This document shows positions 8,336 through 17,248 of a stretch of 64,000 nucleotides of DNA, piece by piece. Source of the DNA: Streptomyces sp. CB02056 (GTDB lineage: Bacteria; Actinomycetota; Actinomycetes; Streptomycetales; Streptomycetaceae). Position 1 is the first letter of the stretch. Each line of letters starts with the position of its first letter. The notes under the pieces were generated by a model. It had not been told where the DNA came from and did no database searches. It saw nothing but the letters and a program-made list of their open reading frames with translations. The stretch spans positions 536,610 to 600,609 of the forward strand of contig NZ_LIPD01000004.1 in the NCBI RefSeq assembly GCF_001905545.1, read 5' to 3'. Made by a program: the position numbers and the translations under genes.

Positions 8336-9070
8336 TCAGTCCAGCCCCGAGACGCCCTTGACGAGGGTGGTCAGCCCGCCCGCCAGGGCCAGGCCCAGCA
8401 CGACCAGCCGGGCGCGGGCCTCCGGCACCCGGGCGGCGAGCAGCCGGCCGATCGCCGCGCCGCCCGCGAGCGCGGTGGCCACCAGCCACCAGGCGGTCCC
8501 GGACAGCGCGGGCAGCCCCTTGCCCGCCAGGGAGAAGGCGTTCACCACCACGCCGTAGAACTGGGCGTTGGGCAGGAACTCGCGCGCCGTCCAGCCGGTG
8601 TTGACGGCGTACAGGGAGACGGCCGGACCGCCCACCCCGGCGGCCGAGTTCATGAACCCGCTGGTGGCGCCCGCGACCAGGGCGCCGCCGACCCCGCGCA
8701 GCGCGGCCGCCCGGACCCCGCGCAGCACCAGCAGCGAGGCCAGGGTGACCAGTGCGCCGATGCCGACGAGCAGTCCGGGCGTCGGAACCGTCGCCGCGAC
8801 CCAGACCCCGGCCGGCACCGTGCAGGCCGCGGCGAGGATCAGCGGCAGCATCGCCGCCAGCCGTACCTGCCGCCAGCTGCCCAGCAGGCCGACGGCGCTG
8901 ATGGCCCCGGCGGCGAGGTTCGACAGCGTGACGCCGTCGCCCGGCCCGAGCAGCAGCACCAGGACGGGCGCCGCGACCAGGGCGAAGCCGATTCCGGCGA
9001 GCCGTTGGACGGAGGCGCCCAGCAGGACGGTGCAGCCCAGTACGAGGTCGGTGGTCAAGCCGTCGGGCAT
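8336..9070 (-). CDS. TSUP (TauE/SafE) family permease
   Basis: A 244-residue protein with about 8 hydrophobic segments. The first repeat carries LLGASVQRLAGIGFALVAAP and the second GATSGFMNSAAGVGGPAVSLY, the two inverted-repeat signatures of the sulfite exporter TauE/SafE family (PF01925). Members move sulfite, sulfoacetate or related organic anions. No sulfur genes lie nearby, so the substrate cannot be assigned. The start ATG 9070 is preceded by a GGGAGG site. Confidence 0.85.
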   Translation of the reverse strand: MPDGLTTDLVLGCTVLLGASVQRLAGIGFALVAAPVLVLLLGPGDGVTLSNLAAGAISAVGLLGSWRQVRLAAMLPLILAAACTVPAGVWVAATVPTPGLLVGIGALVTLASLLVLRGVRAAALRGVGGALVAGATSGFMNSAAGVGGPAVSLYAVNTGWTAREFLPNAQFYGVVVNAFSLAGKGLPALSGTAWWLVATALAGGAAIGRLLAARVPEARARLVVLGLALAGGLTTLVKGVSGLD

Positions 9071-9362
9071 CGGGCGCGGCCTCCCTCTCGGCGGGCTCCG
9101 CCGTCGGCGGGCGGTGCGTACCGATCATGCCGCACAGGCGGGTCGGGCGTGCCGTCGGTCTCATCGGGGACGGCCCGGAGATGTGGTCGGGAAGTATGCG
9201 AACTAGTGAGGCCGTGTCCGACCTCGATGCGATTTCCCGGCGCTTTCCGTCACCCGCGCCGGTGAATGTGCGATGAGGGCGGGACGTGGACGACCGGTGG
9301 CCGCTGTCCTGGGGGTCCTGTCCGGATCGGGCCTGCGCCCGTCGGTGAGGGGAGACGGAACC

Positions 9363-11891
9363 TTGAAGAGGACGAGAAGACGGACGCGCCGGGCCGCGCT
9401 GACGGCGGCCTTCGCCGTCGTGCTGGCCGGCGGAGGACTCGTGGCGGCCCCTCAGGCCTCCGCGCAGGGCGGTGTCGGGGCGGTGACGGTCCGGGTGGTC
9501 CGGGCGGTGGACGCCACCGGCGTGTGGACGCCCGCGCTGGAGCCGGGCATCGCGGGCGTGACGGTGACGCTCACGGATGACGCGGGCACCAGGACCGCGG
9601 GCACCACGGGCGCCGACGGCACGGTGACGCTGGCCCCGGCCGCGAGCACGGCGACCGACGGCAAGTACCGCGTCCGGGTGGTGAATCCGAAGCCGGGCAC
9701 GCTCTTCCCGGCCTTCGCCTCGCGCCAGGGCCTGGACGGCGCGCCGAACCGGTTGAGCTCCAACGAGGAGTTCGTCGACCTCTCCGACGGCCGGAACGTC
9801 GCGTACACCACCGGGTTCTGGTACCCGGGCGACTACTGCCAGAAGAACGCCCCGCTGGTGACGACCTGTCAGAACACCACCTGGCAGGGCGGGGAGCAGC
9901 GCACGCTGGTGTCGTTCCCGTACGGCGCGCGCGGCCAGGACGGCGTGGACGTCGACGTCACCGGCATCGCCACCGACGCGCAGACGGGCACGCTGTTCGG
10001 CATCGCGTGGAACAAGGCCGACCGGCGGGTGTTCTCCTCGGCGGCGGCCAAGCGCACCACCGACTACGGTCCGGGCGGCGCCGGCGGGATCTACGTGACG
10101 GACCCGGCGCGGAAGACCACCACGCTGTTCGCCACCGTCCCGGACGCCGGCGGTACGGCGCACGCGCCGGGGTCGGACGACGCGTTCCTGGCCGTGCCGG
10201 GCAGGGAGAGCCTCGGCGGGCTCAAGGTCACCGAGGACGGCCGGGACCTGTTCGTCGTCAACCTCAACTCCCGTGCGCTGTACCGCTACGACGCCACCGC
10301 GGCGACGGCCGCGGCGCCGACGGCCGTCTACCCGGTCCCGGACCCGGGCTGCCCCTCGGCCGGGGACTGGCGGCCGTTCGGCCTGGGCCTCCAGGACGGC
10401 GTCGGCTACCTGGGCGGCGTCTGCTCGGGCGAGTCGACGGGCCGGGCCTCGGACCTGCGGGCGGTCGTGCTGCCCTTCGACCCCGCCACCGGGCTGTTCC
10501 AACCGGCCGTCCTGGACCAGCCGTTGGACTACCCGCGGCAGTCGACCGTGGGCAGCGGCCCGTGCGACGGCGCGGGCTGGTTCCCGTGGACGGACACCTA
10601 CCCGACCTCGCAGAACGGCCAGGCCTGCTCCGGCTACCGGGCCCAGCCGGAACCGGAGTTGGCCGAGGTCGGCTTCGAGACGGACGGCTCGATGCTGCTG
10701 GCCTTCCGCGACCGCCTGGCCGACCGGGCGACGGGCCAGTCGGCCTCGGGCGCCGCGGTCGGCGAGGTGCTGTCGGGCGGTGACCTGGACAAGGCCTGCG
10801 CGGAGAACGGCACGTACGTGCTGGACACCAACAACGGGTGCGGGCTCTCGCCCCGGGGCACCCGCTTCTTCGACACCAGCCGGTTCGGCGTCCACCACAA
10901 CGCGGACTACGCCGGGATGGCGCTGTCCAAGGTCGAGAGCACCATCGGGATCTCCGGGTACGACCCGAACAACACGGCCTTCGGCTACGGGACGGCCTTC
11001 GTCCAGCGGGCGGACGGCCGGCAGGCCCCGGGGACCGGCCTGCGGCTCAACCCGGCGGACGTGCCCGCGCCGTTCGGCAAGGGCGCCTCGATGGGCGACC
11101 TGGAGGTGCTCTGCGACCGGGCGCCGCTGCAGATCGGCAACCGGGTCTGGTACGACCCCGGGCGCACGGGCATCCAGCGGCCGGGCGGGCGCCCGGTCCC
11201 CGGTGTGACGGTGCACCTGTACGACGGGGCGGGCGCGCTGGTCGGCACGACGAGGACCTCGGCGCGCGGCGAGTACTACTTCGACGACTCGAACGTCACC
11301 GGCGGCCTCGCGCCGCACACCCGGTACACCCTCCGGCTGGACGAGCCGGCCGACTACGCCGAGGGCGGCCCGCTGTACGAGTGGGCGCCCACCCGGCACG
11401 ACGTCGGCGGCGACCCGTTCGTCAACTCCAAGGGCGTCGTCCCGAGGGGCGGGAAGTACGCCGAACGGGAGCTGACCACCGGCGGACCGGGCGAGAACGA
11501 CCACACCCTCGACTTCGGCTTCCGCCCGACGAGGGGCGTGCTGACCCTGGTCAAGGTGGACCAGGACGGCAGGCCGCTGGCCGGGGCGACGTTCCAGCTG
11601 TGGCGGGTCAGCGGCGGACCGGGGTGGCCGGGGTGGCTCGGCTGGCCGGGCCCCGGCCGCGGGGACACGCCGGTCGGCGAGCCCTGCACGACCGGGGCCG
11701 ACGGCATCTGCCGGGGCCGCGGCGGGCCGGGGACGTACTACTGGGTGGAGCTGAGGCCGCCCGAGGGCTACGCGGCGGACCGGACGGTCTTCGGGCCGCT
11801 GGTGCTCACCTGCGACAACCTCGGCGACGGGATCACGGTGACGGTGGTCAACCGGCTGATCCCCGGCCCCTGGCTGCCGCACGACCGGTGA
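9363..11891 (+). CDS. Secreted SdrD/SpaA-like multidomain surface protein
   Basis: TTG 9363 was chosen: AGGGGAG lies 8 bases upstream and the product begins with a clean signal peptide (KRTRRRTRRAALTAAF, a hydrophobic core, then ASAQ). ATG 9273 would add 30 residues with no ribosome site. The mature protein of about 810 residues starts with a carboxypeptidase-like beta domain (VRAVDATGVW...TVTLTDDAGTRTAG), continues with a 400-residue region rich in NGQACS-type loops, then an SdrD B-like repeat (QIGNRVWYDPGRTGIQRPG) and a C-terminal SpaA/prealbumin-like fold (GVLTLVKVDQDGRPLAGATF). It ends PGPWLPHDR, with no LPxTG motif or membrane anchor, so it is probably released rather than sortase-linked. 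Confidence 0.82.
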   Translation: MKRTRRRTRRAALTAAFAVVLAGGGLVAAPQASAQGGVGAVTVRVVRAVDATGVWTPALEPGIAGVTVTLTDDAGTRTAGTTGADGTVTLAPAASTATDGKYRVRVVNPKPGTLFPAFASRQGLDGAPNRLSSNEEFVDLSDGRNVAYTTGFWYPGDYCQKNAPLVTTCQNTTWQGGEQRTLVSFPYGARGQDGVDVDVTGIATDAQTGTLFGIAWNKADRRVFSSAAAKRTTDYGPGGAGGIYVTDPARKTTTLFATVPDAGGTAHAPGSDDAFLAVPGRESLGGLKVTEDGRDLFVVNLNSRALYRYDATAATAAAPTAVYPVPDPGCPSAGDWRPFGLGLQDGVGYLGGVCSGESTGRASDLRAVVLPFDPATGLFQPAVLDQPLDYPRQSTVGSGPCDGAGWFPWTDTYPTSQNGQACSGYRAQPEPELAEVGFETDGSMLLAFRDRLADRATGQSASGAAVGEVLSGGDLDKACAENGTYVLDTNNGCGLSPRGTRFFDTSRFGVHHNADYAGMALSKVESTIGISGYDPNNTAFGYGTAFVQRADGRQAPGTGLRLNPADVPAPFGKGASMGDLEVLCDRAPLQIGNRVWYDPGRTGIQRPGGRPVPGVTVHLYDGAGALVGTTRTSARGEYYFDDSNVTGGLAPHTRYTLRLDEPADYAEGGPLYEWAPTRHDVGGDPFVNSKGVVPRGGKYAERELTTGGPGENDHTLDFGFRPTRGVLTLVKVDQDGRPLAGATFQLWRVSGGPGWPGWLGWPGPGRGDTPVGEPCTTGADGICRGRGGPGTYYWVELRPPEGYAADRTVFGPLVLTCDNLGDGITVTVVNRLIPGPWLPHDR

Positions 11892-11894
11892 CCG

Positions 11895-11943
11895 GCGCCG
11901 GGCGGCCCCGCGGGGAGCAGGACTCCGCGGGCCCGCCCGGCGC
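11895..11943. terminator. Long bidirectional hairpin terminator
   Basis: Arms 11895-11913 and 11925-11943 pair over 19 bp with one mismatch and an 11-nt loop, between the convergent SdrD-like and lipoprotein genes. Confidence 0.75.
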
Positions 11944-11950
11944 GGCCGGT

Positions 11951-13312
11951 TCAGTGCTTCGGGACGGCGTCCGCGGACTCCGGCAGCAGGTAGGCACCCG
12001 GGTCGACCGGCCCCGGGAGGTCGGTCGCCGGGCGGCCGGGCGCGGTCGGGTCCGGCAGCGAGGGCTGCGCGGGCGGGACGGGCACCTGGCTGAACGGGAT
12101 GCCGGGCGGCGCCTGGACGGGGCTGGTCCGGCCGAAGGGCGGGGCGCTCCGGCCCTGGGCGGCGCAGCCCGCCAGCGTCTCCAGGCCGTCCGGGCTCTGG
12201 ACGGCCGGCTGGTTGCCGGTGAAGCAGTTGCCCGGGTCGACGGAGGCCAGCACCAGGTCGGTGCCGTTGCCGGTGGCCCGGTTGCCCTCGACCCGGTTGC
12301 CGCTCGCCGGGTGCCCGGGCGGGTCGGTGATGACGATGCCGGCCGCGCGGTTGCCCTGGACCAGGTTGCGCTGCACCTGGTTCGCCGTGCCGCCGCCGAT
12401 CCCGATCCCGATCCCGTAGGCGCCGTCGGCCTGTTGGGGGGTGTCGGTGGCGTTGTTGTCGGTGACGACGTTGCCCACGATCACCGCGCCGTGCTGCGGG
12501 GCGAGGGCTTCGAGGTCGTTGGAGTTGACGGTGACGCCGACCCGGTTCCCGGTGACCCGGTTGCCGACCACGGTGAGCCCGTCGGAGGCGTTGGTGATCT
12601 CGATGCCGACGGCGTTGCGCTCGACGGTGTTGCCCCGCACCAGGGTGTCGCAGGGCTTGCACTGGCCGACGTAGATGCCGGAGTCGGCGCCCCCGGAGGC
12701 GTACGAGTCCTCGATGACACCGCCGCGGGCGTCGAAGGCGTAGATCCCGTACAGGCCGTTGTTGTAGGCGGTGACACTGCTGGCGCGGAAGCCCTCGACC
12801 ACCGGGAAGCGCACGGTGTCCAGCGGGTTGTAGGCGGAGCCGCCGGCGCCGTGCTGCTGGAGCTTCTCGTCGGTGACGCCGGTGAACAGCACGCCGTTGG
12901 CGAGGTAGCCGTGGACGGTGAGGTTCTCCACCACCGAGCCGGGGCCGGAGGCGGTGATGCCGTTGACCAGCCGCAGCCCGCCGTCCAGCACCACGGTGTT
13001 GCGGTCGGTGCCGCGCAGCACGATCCGGGGCTTGGTGAGGCGCACGCTCTCCCGGTAGGTGCCCGGGTCGACCAGCACGGTGTCCCCCTCGCGGGCGACG
13101 TCCACGGCCTGCTGGATGGTCGGGAAGTGCTGCGGGACGCGGATGACCGTGCCGTCCGGGTGCTTGGCGTCGGAGGAGGACGAGCCGCCCGAGGAACAGC
13201 CGGCCAGCGCCAGGACGGCGGCGGCGAGCAGGGCGGGCAGGCGCCTGGCGACGCGGGCCCCGGGCGGGGGCGTCGTGCCGGACCGCGGGTGACGTGTGGT
13301 CAAAAGTTGCAT
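11951..13312 (-). CDS. Lipoprotein with right-handed parallel beta-helix (NosD/pectate-lyase fold)
   Basis: A 453-residue protein from ATG 13312. The N-terminus has basic residues, a hydrophobic core and the lipobox LAGC, so it is probably a lipid-anchored exported protein; a Ser/Gly spacer follows. From about residue 55 it shows TIQQAVDVAREGDTVLVDPGTYRE, then repeated coils of about 22 residues (VENLTVHG, VRGNTVERNAVGIEI, VGNRVTGNRVGV, VQRNLVQGNRAAGIVI), the right-handed parallel beta-helix of PF13229/NosD proteins. These bind or process polysaccharides or act as surface scaffolds. The C-terminus is Pro-rich. It is divergent from the Dyp peroxidase with start codons only 22 bases apart. Confidence 0.85.
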   Translation of the reverse strand: MQLLTTRHPRSGTTPPPGARVARRLPALLAAAVLALAGCSSGGSSSSDAKHPDGTVIRVPQHFPTIQQAVDVAREGDTVLVDPGTYRESVRLTKPRIVLRGTDRNTVVLDGGLRLVNGITASGPGSVVENLTVHGYLANGVLFTGVTDEKLQQHGAGGSAYNPLDTVRFPVVEGFRASSVTAYNNGLYGIYAFDARGGVIEDSYASGGADSGIYVGQCKPCDTLVRGNTVERNAVGIEITNASDGLTVVGNRVTGNRVGVTVNSNDLEALAPQHGAVIVGNVVTDNNATDTPQQADGAYGIGIGIGGGTANQVQRNLVQGNRAAGIVITDPPGHPASGNRVEGNRATGNGTDLVLASVDPGNCFTGNQPAVQSPDGLETLAGCAAQGRSAPPFGRTSPVQAPPGIPFSQVPVPPAQPSLPDPTAPGRPATDLPGPVDPGAYLLPESADAVPKH

Positions 13313-13334
13313 ACGGCGTGTTCTATCGTCTCCA

Positions 13335-14570
13335 ATGTCGCCCATGCATGCCGAAACCGGAAAGGCGCAGGACCAGCCACCGACCGCGCGGGGCGCCGGG
13401 GTGGATCGAAGGGGGCTGCTCGCGGGCGGGGCGGTGGTGGCCGCCGGGCTCGGCGCGGGGGTCACGGCACTGGCCATGGGCACCGGCGGCGTCCGGGGGC
13501 ACGGCCGCGGCGCCCGACCGGCGGCGGCACCGGAACTACCGGCTATCCCCTTCCACGGCGAACGGCAGGCCGGGGTGACGACCGCGCAGCAGCCGGCCAC
13601 CCAGCTGCTGGCCCTCGACCTGGCGCCCGCCGCGACCTCGGACGGGCGGGCCGCCCTGCGCGGCCTGCTCGGCGAGCTGACCCGGGTGCTGGCCGGGGCG
13701 ACCGGCGGCAGCCCGGCCGACGCCCGGCTGCAGGGCGGCCAACCGGCCCGGCTCAGCAGCCTGGTGGGCGTCGGCCCGGGCCTCGCCGCCCGGCTGGGGT
13801 TGAACGTCCCGCCGGCCCTGCTGACCGAGCTGCCCGCCTTCCCCGGGGACCGGCTCGACCCGGCGCGCGGCGGCGGCGACCTGGTGGTCCAGCTGTGCGC
13901 GGCCGACCGCTGGCCGCTGTCCGTGGTCGCCGAACAGGTCGACGCGGTGGCCCGGGCGGCGGGCGCGACCGCGCGGTGGACGCAGTCCGGCTTCCTGGCC
14001 CGGACGGCCGGCGGCGCCACCCCGCGCAACCTGTTCGGCTTCAAGGACGGCACGGCCAACCCGGACGGCACCGAGAGCGGGCAGTGGGTCTGGGGCCCGC
14101 CGGGGCCGTACGAGCACGGGACGGTGCTGGTCTACCGCCGGATCCGGATGGACACCGCCGCCTTCGCCGCCCTCCCCGTCGACCACCAGGAGCAGGTGAT
14201 GGGCCGCCGGGCCGGCGACGGGGCCCCGCTCACCGGCACGGCCGAGCATGACGAGCCGGACATCTACGCCAAGAACCCGGACGGCTCGTACCTCATCCCG
14301 GCCACCGCGCACGTCCGCCTCTCCAGCCCCCGGCTGGACGGCGGCGCCCGGATGCTGCGGCGCGGCTACAACTACGACGACGGCCCGGGCGACCGCGGCC
14401 TGCTGTTCTGCGCCTTCATGCGCGACCCGGCCCAGTTCACCCGCGTCCAGAACCGCCTGGCGGCGCGCGACGCCCTCAACACCTTCATCGAGCACACCGC
14501 CTCGGCGGTGGCCTACGTCCTGCCGGGCGCGCCGGAGGGCGGGACGCTGGGGGAGGGGTTGTTCGGGTGA
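13335..14570 (+). CDS. Tat-exported Dyp-type peroxidase (EfeB-like)
   Basis: The peroxidase begins at ATG 13335. TATCGT at 13324-13329 matches a -10 box 5 bases upstream, so the mRNA may be leaderless. The 411-residue product has a twin-arginine signal (DRRGLLAGGAVVAAGLG), the family signature GFKDGTANP with the catalytic Asp, the proximal haem His in TAHVRLSSP and the distal Arg in MLRRGYNYD. DyP enzymes use hydrogen peroxide to oxidise dyes and lignin-like compounds; EfeB members also take iron from haem. The usual partners EfeU and EfeO are absent here, so its role is uncertain. Confidence 0.9.
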   Translation: MSPMHAETGKAQDQPPTARGAGVDRRGLLAGGAVVAAGLGAGVTALAMGTGGVRGHGRGARPAAAPELPAIPFHGERQAGVTTAQQPATQLLALDLAPAATSDGRAALRGLLGELTRVLAGATGGSPADARLQGGQPARLSSLVGVGPGLAARLGLNVPPALLTELPAFPGDRLDPARGGGDLVVQLCAADRWPLSVVAEQVDAVARAAGATARWTQSGFLARTAGGATPRNLFGFKDGTANPDGTESGQWVWGPPGPYEHGTVLVYRRIRMDTAAFAALPVDHQEQVMGRRAGDGAPLTGTAEHDEPDIYAKNPDGSYLIPATAHVRLSSPRLDGGARMLRRGYNYDDGPGDRGLLFCAFMRDPAQFTRVQNRLAARDALNTFIEHTASAVAYVLPGAPEGGTLGEGLFG

Positions 14571-14582
14571 GCCGGGGGCGGT

Positions 14583-14624
14583 GGTCGGCCGCCCCGCCCG
14601 CCGGCTGAGGCCGGGCGGCCGACC
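14583..14624. terminator. Hairpin between convergent genes
   Basis: GGTCGGCCGCCC at 14583-14594 pairs perfectly with 14613-14624 (12 bp, 18-nt loop), downstream of the Dyp peroxidase and P450 genes. Confidence 0.5.
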
Positions 14625-14671
14625 GCCGGTGCCGGCTACCGGCCGATCACCGGTGCCGCCTCCCGTTCGAC

Positions 14672-15919
14672 CTACCAGTCGACCGGGAGGCGGGCCGGGC
14701 TCCGGGTGGTGCCGCCGAGCTGCCAGGCGAGCTCCGCGACCGGGGTGGTGAGGCGCAGGCCCGGCAGGGCGGTGGCGAGCCGGTGCAGGGACTCCCGCAT
14801 CTCCAGCCGGACCCGCCAGGCGCCGATGCAGTAGTGCGGGCCGGAGCTGAAGGCGAGGGTCGGGGCGGGGAGCGGGAGGCCCAGGTCGGCGTCGAGGCCC
14901 TCGGGGTAGACGGCCGGGTCGCGGTTGGCGCTGCCGAGGCTGACGGCGACGACCGAGCCGGCCGGGATGGTCACGTCGCCGACCTCGACCGGCGCGGTGG
15001 TGCGGCGGATGGTGGCCTCGTCGTCGCCGAGCGGGATGTAGTGCAGCAGCCGTTCGGCGGTGCGCTCGGCGGTGTCCGGGTCGGCGAGGCGCGGCCAGTG
15101 CTCGGGGCGTTCGCCGAGCACGTAGACCAGGGCGTTGGCGAGGGCGCCGGCGACGCTCTCGTTGCCGCTGGCGGTGAGCCCGGCGACCAGGAAGACGAGG
15201 GACTCCTCGGGGACGCCGCCGTCCTGGTCGGCGGCCCGGACCAGCCGGCTGACCAGGTCGTCGCCCGGCTCGCGGCGCCGGCGGGCGACCAACTCGCCCA
15301 TGAAGGAGCCGAATTCGGCGAGGGTGGCGTCGTGGTCGGGGTCCGTGCCCGGTTGCTGCCCGCCGTCCTGCCCGCCGGCCGGCTCGCCGCCCTGGTCCTC
15401 GCCCTGGGCGAGCAGGGCGCGGGTCCAGCGCTGCAGCCGCTCCTCGTCCAGGTGGTCCGGCCCGTCCCCGTCGAGCCCCATCAGCCGGGTGGTGACGGCG
15501 AACGGCACCGGCCGGGCGAAGGCGGGGACCAGGTCGGCCGTCGGGCCGGCGGCGACCAGCCGGTCCACGGACTGCTGGACGGCGGCGGCGACCCACGGCT
15601 GCCAGCCGGCGATGGCGCGCGGGGTGAAGGCCCGTTGGGCGGTGCCGCGCAGCCGGCGGTGGGCGGGCCCGTCCTGGTTGAACAGGGACGCCGGGTTGGC
15701 GGCCACGTCGGCGGTGGCGCCCGCGGTGCCGACGTCATGCAGGTCGGCCCGGGTGACCCGGGGGTCGCCGAGGACCTGCCGGACGTCGTGGTAGCGGGTG
15801 ATCAGCCACGCGGGGGTGCCGTCCGGGAGGGTGGTGGGGTGGGGCGGCTGGGCAGGGGTGGTGGGGAGCCGGTGGAGTGGGGGGAGGGTGGTCCCGGTGT
15901 CGGCTGCGGCGGAGTCCAT
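14672..15919 (-). CDS. Cytochrome P450 lacking canonical ExxR
   Basis: A 415-residue P450 from the ATG at 15919, with AAGGGA three bases upstream; ATG 15982 would add 21 Pro-rich residues. The haem loop is complete (FSSGPHYCIGAW with the thiolate Cys). The K-helix, normally ExxR, reads AERLLHY, so both the Glu and Arg positions of the usual EELLR are changed (ERLLH). The I-helix reads LVAGLTASGNE, without the usual acid-alcohol pair. No ferredoxin gene is adjacent. P450s of the CYP157 family are known to lack ExxR. Function and substrate are unknown. A Gly/Gln/Asp-rich insertion (GEDQGGEPAGGQDGGQQ) lies in the middle. Confidence 0.85.
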   Translation of the reverse strand: MDSAAADTGTTLPPLHRLPTTPAQPPHPTTLPDGTPAWLITRYHDVRQVLGDPRVTRADLHDVGTAGATADVAANPASLFNQDGPAHRRLRGTAQRAFTPRAIAGWQPWVAAAVQQSVDRLVAAGPTADLVPAFARPVPFAVTTRLMGLDGDGPDHLDEERLQRWTRALLAQGEDQGGEPAGGQDGGQQPGTDPDHDATLAEFGSFMGELVARRRREPGDDLVSRLVRAADQDGGVPEESLVFLVAGLTASGNESVAGALANALVYVLGERPEHWPRLADPDTAERTAERLLHYIPLGDDEATIRRTTAPVEVGDVTIPAGSVVAVSLGSANRDPAVYPEGLDADLGLPLPAPTLAFSSGPHYCIGAWRVRLEMRESLHRLATALPGLRLTTPVAELAWQLGGTTRSPARLPVDW

Positions 15920-16021
15920 GGGTCCCTTCGCGGGGTTCGGAGGTCCGACTGGTCGAGGGGAGTCAGAGCATCCAATTGTCATATGTTCATGAGGAATTGG
16001 GCGCTTGCGGAGCTTCTCCCC

Positions 16022-16660
16022 TTACGTCCCGATGGTATGCCCTCGGTGCCCCCAGCCGGGTGCCGGATCGACGGGCAGCAGCGGCCGGAGCGCGCCCAGC
16101 ACGGCGCCGATGCAGGCGTCCCGCAGCTCGGTGCGGGAGCAGCTCTCCTCGGTCAGCCAGTCGATGACCAGCACCCGGACGAACACCAGCCAGCTGCGCA
16201 GGACCTGCGACACCGCCGGTCGCGCCCGCTCGTCCGCGAGCGGGAGGACGCCGAGCAGTCGGCCGCGCAGGGCGTCGAGCTCCTCGGTGATGATGGTCTG
16301 GATCACCTGGTCCCCGGCCAGCACGCGGTTGGCCGCGAGCACGGCGTGCCGGTTGGCGATGAAGTAGTCGAGGTGGGCGTCCATGCCCTCGACCAGCTGC
16401 TCGACCAGGGTGTCGCCCGGGTCGAACCGGCTCCTGGCGAGCAGGTCGGCGGAGGCCTCCCGGTAGACGGCGGCGAAGAGTTCGTGCTTGCTCGCGAAGT
16501 GCCGGTAGAGCAGGGCGCGGGAGACCCCGGCCCGCTCGGCGACCTCCTCCATCAGCACCCCCTCGTACGGCCGTTCGGCGAACAGCCGGGCACCGACGGA
16601 GAGCAGCTGGGCGCGTCGCTCGGCGGGGGAGAGCCGGCGGCGCCGTTCGTGGACTGGCAT
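16022..16660 (-). CDS. TetR-family repressor
   Basis: A 212-residue regulator from ATG 16660. The N-terminal helix-turn-helix reads MEEVAERAGVSRALLYRHFA, followed by an all-helical ligand-binding domain (FDPGDTLVEQLVEG...). It is divergent from the DUF4345 gene (16762). Two palindromes, GACACGTGTC, lie in the 100-bp gap at 16677-16686 and 16722-16731, so it probably represses both genes. Ligand unknown. Confidence 0.88.
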   Translation of the reverse strand: MPVHERRRRLSPAERRAQLLSVGARLFAERPYEGVLMEEVAERAGVSRALLYRHFASKHELFAAVYREASADLLARSRFDPGDTLVEQLVEGMDAHLDYFIANRHAVLAANRVLAGDQVIQTIITEELDALRGRLLGVLPLADERARPAVSQVLRSWLVFVRVLVIDWLTEESCSRTELRDACIGAVLGALRPLLPVDPAPGWGHRGHTIGT

Positions 16661-16674
16661 GCGGGCCAGGCTAC

Positions 16675-16733
16675 TTGACACGTGTCTACTTGCCGGCGCT
16701 AGCGTGGTGGGCAACGTAGTAGACACGTGTCAA
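16675..16733. promoter_or_regulatory. Paired TetR operators over divergent promoters
   Basis: GACACGTGTC, a perfect 10-bp palindrome, occurs at 16677-16686 and 16722-16731. The copies are in opposite orientation, each extended as TTGACACGTGTCTACT, and lie 45 bp apart. Each contains a TTGACA -35 box (16675-16680 on the + strand; 16733-16728 on the - strand). On the + strand TAGCGT at 16700-16705 could be the -10 box, 19 bp away. Repressor binding would block the -35 boxes. Confidence 0.7.
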
Positions 16734-16761
16734 CCAGACCTCTGTGAGGGGTGGACGGGCC

Positions 16762-17157
16762 ATGGCCAAGGCGTTGCGGGTGCTCGCGTGGACGATGGGG
16801 ATCGCCTGCGTGGCGATCGGCTTCCTCCACATCCTGCTGGGGAACTCCGCGATGCCCGGGATCGCGGACGCCGGCCCGACGGTCGGCAGCTTCGGCCGCT
16901 TCATGGGCGCGGTCTTCGCCGGGTACGGGGCGGCCTGGATCCACGCCGCCCGGCAGGCGCCGGTGCCCGCCCGGCCGGTGCGGTGGCTGGCGGCGGTCCT
17001 CCTGCTGGGCGGCCTCGCGCGGGTGCTGTCGCTCGTCGTCGACGGCCGTCCGCACTGGTTCCAGCTGGTGCTGATGGGGATCGAACTCGGGCTCGCACCC
17101 GTGTACTTGTGGCTCGCCGACGCGGACGAGCGGGCGCACGCGGAGCGGCGGTCCTGA
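16762..17157 (+). CDS. DUF4345 family membrane protein
   Basis: A 131-residue protein of four hydrophobic segments, opening MAKALRVLAWTMGIACVAIG and continuing FLHILLGNSAMPGI and GRFMGAVFAGYGAAW, typical of DUF4345. No function is known for the family. ATG 16762 follows a GGACGGG stretch; an upstream GTG at 16744 is less likely. It is controlled by the TetR operators at 16675-16733. Confidence 0.78.
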   Translation: MAKALRVLAWTMGIACVAIGFLHILLGNSAMPGIADAGPTVGSFGRFMGAVFAGYGAAWIHAARQAPVPARPVRWLAAVLLLGGLARVLSLVVDGRPHWFQLVLMGIELGLAPVYLWLADADERAHAERRS

Positions 17158-17248
17158 GCTCCCCCGGTTCCGTCATCGGGGGCCGGTCGACGGCGGAGGC
17201 TATGCTGCCCCTGCGATCGAACGTACGTCCGCGAGGAGGGTCCGGAGC

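Noticed and set aside
6828..12662. 1944-residue minus-strand open frame spanning several genes
   Set aside because: It overlaps three recognised genes on the same or opposite strand; high G+C codon bias leaves long stop-free shadow frames, and its composition (Arg/Pro/Gly-rich) is typical of these.
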